Source of the DNA: Scytonema sp. UIC 10036
GTDB taxonomy: Bacteria > Cyanobacteriota > Cyanobacteriia > Cyanobacteriales > Nostocaceae
NCBI RefSeq assembly: GCF_009725235.1
Contig: NZ_WJFC01000374.1
Span: 1-5,397 of the forward strand
DNA: 5,397 nt
Direction of reading: 5' to 3'
Shown in pieces: positions 1 to 4,131 of this stretch. Under the pieces are notes generated by a model. It had not been told where the DNA came from. It was given only the letters and a program-made list of their open reading frames with translations, and did not search any database. The position numbers were made by a program, and so were the translations under genes. Every line of letters starts with the position of its first letter. Position 1 is the first letter of the stretch.

Positions 1-39
1 GCCGATAAATGTTGGGTTTCGTTCCTCAACCCAACCTAC
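1..39. repeat. Dispersed hairpin repeat, left copy (cut by window edge)
   Basis: This segment contains an 8-bp inverted repeat, GTTGGGTT ... AACCCAAC, around a 9-nt loop (TCGTTCCTC). The reverse complement of bases 1-39 matches 3867-3905 at 38 of 39 positions, the one difference being at 3903. The right-hand copy belongs to a 76-bp palindrome, so this copy probably continues left of the window. Sequences of this type are, to my recollection, dispersed in many copies in Nostocales genomes. Confidence 0.75.
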
Positions 40-191
40 GTAATTGCGTGTTTTTATGCAAAACCTACGCAGTATTGCCATTCAATGCTGTCGGGCATAG
101 CCCCACCTAAATGCAGGAGTGGAATTTGAGAATGGAAAGGGAGTTGCTACAGAAAAGTTACAATTTGTTATTTTAATTCATAAAAAATTTC

Positions 192-252
192 AAATATCTT
201 AAATATCTTAAATATCTCGTTAAATATCTCCTTAAATATCTTAACTATCTCC
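192..252 (+). repeat. AT-rich short tandem repeat, AAATATCT(T/C)
   Basis: The 9-mer AAATATCTT/C begins at 192, 201, 210, 222 and 234, and a variant AACTATCTC begins at 243. Spacings are 9, 9, 12, 12 and 9, the 12s coming from an extra three bases. A further AACTATC occurs at 294. Such arrays are common between genes in filamentous cyanobacteria. This one lies about 215 bp upstream of the first oxygenase and could be intrinsically curved DNA, but no function is shown. Confidence 0.75.
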
Positions 253-390
253 TTAAGAGTGTTAAGTGTTTTAACTGTTTTGAAGGTCTACTTAACTATC
301 CACAGAACCGTCTTAATCGCTATTGCATTTGATAGAGGAATAATGTGCGATCTCGCCATTGTTTCCTTTGTTTGCAGCACAAATCCATGC

Positions 391-406
391 TACCTTCAAA
401 AAGGTA
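391..406. promoter_or_regulatory. Perfect inverted repeat TACCTT-CAAA-AAGGTA, possible operator
   Basis: Two 6-bp arms (391-396 and 401-406) are separated by CAAA. The left arm overlaps an ACCTTCAA motif that recurs at 417-424 in the same orientation and at 280-287 inverted. The position, 60 to 75 bp before the start codon at 467 and just upstream of a TTGACC hexamer, fits an operator. A TTTT follows the right arm, but the stem is too weak to favour a terminator. Confidence 0.3.
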
Positions 407-413
407 TTTTCTA

Positions 414-444
414 TTGACCTTCAAAGACAACACAGTTGCATACT
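414..444 (+). promoter_or_regulatory. Weak sigma70-type promoter candidate
   Basis: TTGACC (414-419) matches the -35 consensus at five of six bases. The best nearby -10 is CATACT (439-444), four of six matches, with a 19-bp spacer that is longer than ideal and a TG directly before it. It would give a short leader ahead of the ATG at 467. The -10 match and spacing are poor, so this is only a candidate. Confidence 0.22.
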
Positions 445-466
445 TAGATAAGGTAAAGAGAAAAAC

Positions 467-1282
467 ATGAAATTAACGAAACAGCAAATAGAATCTTACA
501 GAGAAAATGGGCTAATATTTATCCCAGAGCTTTTCTCAACAAAAGAAGTCGAGGCAATGCAGGCTGCTGTCGATGATTTGACAGCAAAAGATACACCAGG
601 ACGGATTTTAGAAAAAGATAACAAAACAGTGCGTGCTCTTCACGGATGCCACACTACCACAAAAATTTTCGATTCCTTAGTTCGGCATCCCAGTCTTCTA
701 ACATCTGCTTGTGAAATTCTCAATAGCGATGTATACGTTTACCAATTTAAAATCAACTTTAAAGCAGCTTTTGGAGGAGATTTGTGGCCGTGGCATCAAG
801 ACTTTATATATTGGGAGCAAGAAGATGGTATGCCATCACCGAAAGCACTAAGTGTAGCAGTTTTTTTGGATGAATTTAATGAGTTTAACGGGCCTATGTA
901 TTTCATTCCGGGTTCTCACAAAGAGAGCCTTGTTCACTTGGGACAAACAGGGACATCTGAAGTTAATAGTCAACAAAACGATTGGAAATCTAATTTCAGA
1001 GCTACTCTCAAGTACTCCCTCAGTAAAGAAACGATCGCCAAACTAGCTAATGAAAAAGGTATGATCGCACCAAAAGGTCCTTCAGGGTCTGTCCTTTTCT
1101 TTCATTGTAATTTAGTACATGGATCGGCACCCAACATTTCTCCCTACGACCGCAGGCTCCTGATTATCTCCTACAATAGCATCAACAATATACCAAACTT
1201 CAAGGGGCAACCCAGACCAGAATTCTTGGTGAGCCGCGACTACACACCACTACAGCCTCTACTTGACAAAGTTTTAATTTAA
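467..1282 (+). CDS. PhyH-family Fe(II)/2OG dioxygenase, ectoine-hydroxylase-like
   Basis: This 271-residue protein belongs to the phytanoyl-CoA dioxygenase (PhyH) superfamily. Such enzymes use Fe(II), O2 and 2-oxoglutarate to hydroxylate a substrate in the cytoplasm. The iron ligands are H110 and D112 (HQD) and H218 (LVHGS), and R229, eleven residues after H218, is the expected 2OG-binding arginine. Residues 107-123 (WPWHQDFIYWEQEDGMP) follow the EctD signature pattern W-H-x-D-F-x-x-W-x-x-E-D-G-M-P, and NGPMYFIPGSHK (141-152) is also EctD-like. The length is slightly below that of EctD. No ectABC genes are nearby, so the substrate may be another amino acid or small zwitterion rather than ectoine. 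The ATG at 467 is preceded by an AAGAG-like purine run (456-460) at fair spacing. It is the first gene of a probable two-gene operon. The family is certain, the substrate unknown. Confidence 0.93.
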   Translation: MKLTKQQIESYRENGLIFIPELFSTKEVEAMQAAVDDLTAKDTPGRILEKDNKTVRALHGCHTTTKIFDSLVRHPSLLTSACEILNSDVYVYQFKINFKAAFGGDLWPWHQDFIYWEQEDGMPSPKALSVAVFLDEFNEFNGPMYFIPGSHKESLVHLGQTGTSEVNSQQNDWKSNFRATLKYSLSKETIAKLANEKGMIAPKGPSGSVLFFHCNLVHGSAPNISPYDRRLLIISYNSINNIPNFKGQPRPEFLVSRDYTPLQPLLDKVLI

Positions 1283-1293
1283 CCCACATCAAC

Positions 1294-2178
1294 ATGAATA
1301 CAAACGTACAAGACCAATTTAAATTCACTGAAGTGTACCAGATTGAGCGTATTCACAACCCTACTCCGGAGGAGTTCCAACGAGGCTTCTTGTCTGTGAG
1401 AAAACCCGTTATCATCACTGGAGGAATGAGTGGTTGGAAAGCACTGTCCTCATGGACTCCTGATTACCTCAGTACTACTGTAGGCAATAGACAAGTTGAT
1501 GTTAATGTTTCTCAAAGTAGGATGTTCATGGGCGATACTAAAACAGGATTTGCTTCGTTAAGAAAAACAATGAAGTTCAGTGACTTCATGAGTGTCCTTC
1601 TGGAAAAAAACAGATCCACGAGTAATTCTTATTATCTCCAGGGTCAACCAATGACAACAATATTTCCAGAACTCGTTCAAGAAATCGAAACTCCAGACTA
1701 CTTTGACAAAAAATTGTTGTTGGTTATAAACCTCTGGTTAGGCGCTCATGGTAATATTTCCCCACTACATTATGATGCATCGCATAATCTATTAGCTCAA
1801 GTTAGCGGTCGAAAGCGGATTTTACTCTTTGACCCAAAACAAACTTCTTTCCTATATCCTTTTCCTGCATATTCAAAAATACCACATCTTAGTCAAGTTA
1901 ACATTGATGAACCCGATTTTGAGAAATTTCCTAAATTCTCAAAAGCGAAGTGCATAGAGTGTGTTCTTGAACCTGGGGAGATGCTTTTCATACCAGTTTT
2001 GTGGTGGCATCAAGTATACTCTTTCGACACGCTAAACATTGCGGTAAACTTCTGGTGGAAGGAAAAGTTGAGACAACTACTTTTGACATATTCTGGGATG
2101 CGATTATTAGCACAAATACCCGCTTTTTTCTGGCAGGAGTTTAGGAATAAGGTGAATTCTACTTCGAATCCTAAATAA
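1294..2178 (+). CDS. Cupin_8/JmjC-type Fe(II)/2OG oxygenase, FIH-like
   Basis: This 294-residue protein has a JmjC/cupin_8 fold of the kind in factor inhibiting HIF, an asparaginyl hydroxylase of proteins. The iron ligands are H159 and D161 (LHYD) and H239 (WWHQ). The H159-H239 spacing of 80 equals that of H199-H279 in human FIH. K174 lies 15 residues after the first histidine, as does the 2OG-binding K214 of FIH, and N252 (AVNFWW) corresponds to FIH N294 with a two-residue shorter loop. FIH-like stretches include FLYPFP (186-191) and FEKFPKF (209-215). An N-terminal segment (about 21-60) with KPVIITGGMSGWKA is typical of cupin_8 proteins. The start lies 11 nt after the preceding stop with no clear Shine-Dalgarno, suggesting co-transcription and perhaps coupled translation. 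The target could be a protein, peptide or small molecule; the family does all of these. Confidence 0.92.
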   Translation: MNTNVQDQFKFTEVYQIERIHNPTPEEFQRGFLSVRKPVIITGGMSGWKALSSWTPDYLSTTVGNRQVDVNVSQSRMFMGDTKTGFASLRKTMKFSDFMSVLLEKNRSTSNSYYLQGQPMTTIFPELVQEIETPDYFDKKLLLVINLWLGAHGNISPLHYDASHNLLAQVSGRKRILLFDPKQTSFLYPFPAYSKIPHLSQVNIDEPDFEKFPKFSKAKCIECVLEPGEMLFIPVLWWHQVYSFDTLNIAVNFWWKEKLRQLLLTYSGMRLLAQIPAFFWQEFRNKVNSTSNPK

Positions 2179-2235
2179 CGACAACTATAGCGTTCCTAAA
2201 TGGCCCCCAAACAATCTTGTTCTTACTGACATAAT

Positions 2236-2252
2236 AACAGTTAACAGTTAAC
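2236..2252 (+). repeat. Short heptamer tandem repeat, AACAGTT x2.4
   Basis: The unit AACAGTT is repeated twice and followed by AAC, also creating GTTAAC palindromes. Tandem heptamers are a known class of short repeats in heterocystous cyanobacteria, but this copy number is low and could be chance. Confidence 0.4.
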
Positions 2253-2284
2253 CGTCTAAACGAAAAGTTTGTAACTCAAATAGG

Positions 2285-2392
2285 ATGGTGATAGAAGTGT
2301 TTAGTGAGAAAACCAGTACCCAGACCTCAAAAAAGATAATCTACATGAAAGGTAAAAAGAACCAATTTAATGATATATTACTTACTGCATAA
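2285..2392 (+). CDS. Possible small ORF, 35 residues, unrecognised
   Basis: An ATG at 2285 opens a 35-codon frame ending in TAA at 2390-2392, on the same strand as and 106 nt after the FIH-like gene. The product begins MVIEVFSEKTSTQTSKK and is basic in its second half (MKGKKNQFND), ending ILLTA. There is no Shine-Dalgarno beyond an AGG directly touching the ATG. I do not recognise it. Its position between oxygenase genes makes a small peptide substrate conceivable, but a random frame of this length is quite likely. Confidence 0.15.
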   Translation: MVIEVFSEKTSTQTSKKIIYMKGKKNQFNDILLTA

Positions 2393-2487
2393 GTACCAAT
2401 CTTTGCTTTCTGAGTTTGCGTCACATCATTTACATTAAGTGGGAACGCTACTAGTTGGGCAAAACTTCCGCCCATCAGTAGCTTCAT
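2341..2487 (-). CDS. Possible small ORF or gene remnant, 48 residues, unrecognised
   Basis: The minus strand is open from 2577 to a TAG at 2341-2343, about 78 codons, with the first ATG at 2487 giving 48 residues that start MKLLMGGSFAQLVAFPL. The open part before this ATG includes RDGHLNPPSLCKLDAEQL, which reads like protein sequence, so this may be a decayed gene piece that lost its start. It opposes the flanking genes. I cannot assign a family, and an overlapping plus-strand frame is also open for about 55 codons (to 2580), so which strand once coded is unclear. Confidence 0.18.
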   Translation of the reverse strand: MKLLMGGSFAQLVAFPLNVNDVTQTQKAKIGTYAVSNISLNWFFLPFM

Positions 2488-2520
2488 ATCCAAAGCACAC
2501 ACTATAAGCTGTTCCGCATC

Positions 2521-2590
2521 TAATTTGCATAAACTGGGCGGGTTAAGATGTCCATCCCGTAAGAGATTAGAAAATTTTTAATGCAAATTA
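2521..2590. repeat. 10-bp perfect inverted repeat TAATTTGCAT / ATGCAAATTA
   Basis: The arms at 2521-2530 and 2581-2590 are exact reverse complements separated by 50 bp. Identity stops at both ends of the arms. The pair lies 100 to 170 bp before the third oxygenase and could be two binding sites for one regulator or the ends of a small insertion remnant. No transposase is visible. Confidence 0.4.
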
Positions 2591-2603
2591 AATGTGTTTT
2601 AGC

Positions 2604-2690
2604 TTATTCTTGACCGTCATCTCCAATCAGTTCCCATTGATGTCCCAATGATTTTGCAGTTTTTGGAATAAATTGGACAAAAAACAACAT
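2604..2690 (-). CDS. Possible 28-residue ORF or C-terminal gene remnant
   Basis: A minus-strand frame starts at an ATG (2688-2690) overlapping the start codon of the third oxygenase and ends at TAA (2604-2606). Its last part, SLGHQWELIGDDGQE, looks like the end of a real protein. The start position makes it an unlikely intact gene; a remnant of an older C-terminus is the better reading. Chance cannot be excluded, and I recognise no family. Confidence 0.13.
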   Translation of the reverse strand: MLFFVQFIPKTAKSLGHQWELIGDDGQE

Positions 2691-3645
2691 GATTACTACA
2701 AACAAAACCACAGGTGCGCCAGAATTTTACGATTTCTCTGAGCCTCAGAAAATTCGTGACGAATTTGAAAAAAATGGGTTTGCTATTTTTAGAAATGTCA
2801 TTGATTCAGACTTAATTGCAGAAGCAAACAATCATGTTCAATGGTTAACACAAAAGTACCCTCATTTACGCCCCGAACACTTCCATCATCCATTAATGCG
2901 TGATGATGCTTTTTGGGTACGTTTGGTAAGTGACGAGAGATTACAGAAAATTGCCAACATATTTCTAGGACCTGAGTTGGCTTGCTTTACTGCTCACTAT
3001 ATCTGTAAACCTGCATTTGATGGTCATGCAGTGTTATGGCATCAAGACGGTGCCTATTGGAATTTGCAGCCAATGAATGCACTTACCTTATGGTTAGCAA
3101 TTGATGCAAGTAATTGCAGTAATGGTTGCTTAAAAATGATACCAGGTAGTCATAAGTTACCACTGCTTAAGCCAGAACAGCGCTCAGATGTACCTAATAT
3201 GTTGTTTTCTTCTGTAGAATCTTCTGTTGTGAAAAGCTGGTTGGAAAAGGTTGGAGTTGTAGACATTGAATTAAACCCCGGTGATGTTTCTATCCATCAC
3301 CCAAATATTATTCATGGCTCAGAAGCAAATACTTCTCCTAACAGACGCTGTGGGTTAGATATGGGATTTATTACACCATCAACTAAGATTTGTAATAAAG
3401 GGCTATATCTAGATCCCTTATTAGTTAAGGGCGAGCCTGTTGAGGGAATTAATAGTTACAGACCCTATCCTGAATATACTCCTGGCGAAACTGTCGAATT
3501 TCGCGCATCCGAAGAGTGGAATCTCTATGCCCGAGAAATTAATCAACGTTATGGTTTTGTTAAAAGTAACTCAGAAAGCGTCACGCAAGTTACTCAACGC
3601 ATGATCGAGCGACTGCAAGAAGGAACTCTCAAAGAAGGTAATTAG
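2689..3645 (+). CDS. PhyH-family Fe(II)/2OG dioxygenase, second copy
   Basis: This 318-residue protein is a second member of the PhyH superfamily, distinct from the one at 467. The iron ligands are H118 and D120 (WHQDGAYW) and H209 (NIIHGSEANTSP). R220, eleven residues after H209, is the expected 2OG-binding arginine, and NGCLKMIPGSHK (145-156) is the conserved strand after the HxD turn. The N-terminal part (FEKNGFAIFRNVI, 26-38) matches the usual PhyH opening. The last 60 or so residues are a polar, charged tail. The ATG at 2689 has no clear ribosome-binding site; no better start precedes it. It is isolated by 510 bp from the upstream oxygenases and may have its own promoter. Enzymes of this type hydroxylate amino acids, lipid-like acids and natural products; the substrate here is unknown. 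Confidence 0.92.
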   Translation: MITTNKTTGAPEFYDFSEPQKIRDEFEKNGFAIFRNVIDSDLIAEANNHVQWLTQKYPHLRPEHFHHPLMRDDAFWVRLVSDERLQKIANIFLGPELACFTAHYICKPAFDGHAVLWHQDGAYWNLQPMNALTLWLAIDASNCSNGCLKMIPGSHKLPLLKPEQRSDVPNMLFSSVESSVVKSWLEKVGVVDIELNPGDVSIHHPNIIHGSEANTSPNRRCGLDMGFITPSTKICNKGLYLDPLLVKGEPVEGINSYRPYPEYTPGETVEFRASEEWNLYAREINQRYGFVKSNSESVTQVTQRMIERLQEGTLKEGN

Positions 3646-3660
3646 CTCCATTTAGCTCCT

Positions 3661-3773
3661 CTAACAGGGCGATAAGCATCCTAAAATACGTGCTATTTCA
3701 GAAGGCAGCTGTGCTGGAAAGGCATAGCTGCTAAATTTTCTACATCCTGCAAATTCTCTACACTTACAGCCAT
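3661..3773 (-). pseudogene. Possible frameshifted gene remnant
   Basis: On the minus strand an ATG at 3773 opens a 26-residue frame, MAVSVENLQDVENLAAMPFQ then HSCLLK and a stop at 3693. A neighbouring frame continues with AQLPSEIARILGCLSPC and ends at TAG (3661-3663). A one-base shift near 3715 would join them into a single plausible C-terminal sequence. Both halves look protein-like, but the stretch is short, overlaps a hairpin (3705-3731), and I cannot name a family. Confidence 0.2.
3705..3738 (+). terminator. Candidate rho-independent terminator of the third oxygenase
   Basis: GCAGCTGTGC (3705-3714) pairs with GCATAGCTGC (3722-3731), giving a 10-bp stem with one G-U pair and a 7-nt loop. 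TAAATTTT follows. It begins 60 nt after the stop codon at 3645. The T run is interrupted, so termination may be weak. Confidence 0.42.
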
Positions 3774-3796
3774 TTTCAGGTAAATAGACCACAGTC

Positions 3797-3824
3797 GTAG
3801 GGGCGCAAGGCATTGCGCCCCTAC
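3797..3824. repeat. REP-like hairpin, GTAGGGGCGCAA stem
   Basis: GTAGGGGCGCAA (3797-3808) and TTGCGCCCCTAC (3813-3824) form a perfect 12-bp stem with the 4-nt loop GGCA. It is much richer in GC than the surroundings. Similar palindromes are, as I recall, scattered in many cyanobacterial genomes, so this is probably a dispersed repeat; no T tract follows, which argues against a terminator. Confidence 0.75.
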
Positions 3825-3866
3825 ACGTTCAATACTTGTCGGTTAAGCTAAAAATTCAAATTTAAG

Positions 3867-3942
3867 GTAGGTTGGGTTGAGGAACGAAACCCAACATTTA
3901 TCAGCATTTGTTGGGTTTCACACACGGGTTTACCCAACCTAC
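3867..3942. repeat. 76-bp two-tier palindromic repeat, right copy
   Basis: Outer arms GTAGGTTGGGT (3867-3877) and ACCCAACCTAC (3932-3942) are perfect complements, as are inner arms GAAACCCAACA (3886-3896) and TGTTGGGTTTC (3909-3919). The element can therefore fold into a long hairpin with one internal loop (8 and 12 nt) and a 12-nt apical loop. Its first 39 bases match the inverse of bases 1-39 at 38 positions. The size and structure fit a MITE- or REP-like non-autonomous repeat. Confidence 0.75.
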
Positions 3943-4020
3943 AAAAACGCTTATCCGAGCAGTATTGCCTACACGTTTATTTTGGATTTGGGATAATTTA
4001 TTTTTTGGTATTCCCTTAGG

Positions 4021-4088
4021 TGAGGTACAAAAATTACCCCCCTCTGTCCCCCCGATGCTTTAGGGGGATGAAAGGGGGGTGTACCTCA
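4021..4088. repeat. 68-bp palindrome with C and G tracts
   Basis: TGAGGTACA (4021-4029) is the exact inverse of TGTACCTCA (4080-4088). Inside, ACCCCCCT (4036-4043) pairs with AGGGGGGT (4073-4080), sharing base 4080 with the outer arm, and a CCCCC tract (within 4048-4053) can pair with the GGGGG around 4063. It lies 44 bp from the end of the minus-strand transporter gene and could impede transcription from both sides. The form suggests another dispersed cyanobacterial repeat. Confidence 0.65.
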
Positions 4089-4131
4089 TTCAGATGCAAA
4101 GCGCTGTAAATGCAGATTAGCTTGATAATTC

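Larger units (their letters stand above)
40..466. other. Non-coding left flank and upstream region of the oxygenase genes
   Basis: No convincing gene is seen on either strand in these 427 bases; open frames are short and lack family-like sequence. The stretch holds an AT-rich repeat array (192-252), three copies of an ACCTTCAA motif (280-287 inverted, 392-399, 417-424), a 6-bp perfect inverted repeat (391-406) and a weak promoter-like pair just before the first oxygenase. The 11-mer GCAGTATTGCC at 69-79 recurs in the same orientation at 3959-3969, beyond the right-hand repeat copy. Confidence 0.6.
2179..2688. other. 510-bp gap between oxygenase genes, no confident gene
   Basis: This stretch separates the two-gene unit from the third oxygenase. 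It holds a short heptamer repeat (2236-2252), a 10-bp perfect inverted repeat (2521-2530 and 2581-2590) and small open frames on both strands (2285-2392 plus; 2341-2577 and 2604-2690 minus). None is recognisable. No strong terminator follows the stop at 2178, so read-through into the third gene is possible. A TTGACC hexamer at 2610-2615 has no good -10 partner. Confidence 0.55.
3646..4131. other. Convergent intergenic region filled with hairpin repeats
   Basis: This 486-bp stretch lies between the stop codons of two converging genes. It contains a terminator candidate (3705-3738), a 12-bp-stem GC-rich hairpin (3797-3824), a 76-bp two-tier palindrome (3867-3942) and a 68-bp palindrome with C and G tracts (4021-4088). 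Apart from a possible gene remnant on the minus strand (3661-3773), I see no coding sequence. Confidence 0.65.

Noticed and set aside
146..180. Plus-strand mini-ORF from an ATG at 133 (MERELLQKSYNLLF)
   Set aside because: Only 14 codons, no ribosome site, and no recognisable sequence.
192..252. CRISPR array
   Set aside because: Units are only 9 to 12 bp, AT-rich and without unique spacers; no cas genes are present.
467..1282. Naming the first gene ectD
   Set aside because: The signature matches, but without ectABC and with an unknown substrate the name would overstate the evidence; PhyH enzymes share much of this motif.
3797..3824. GC-rich hairpin as a rho-independent terminator
   Set aside because: The stem is perfect but is followed by ACGTTC rather than a T tract; a dispersed REP-like repeat is a better reading.
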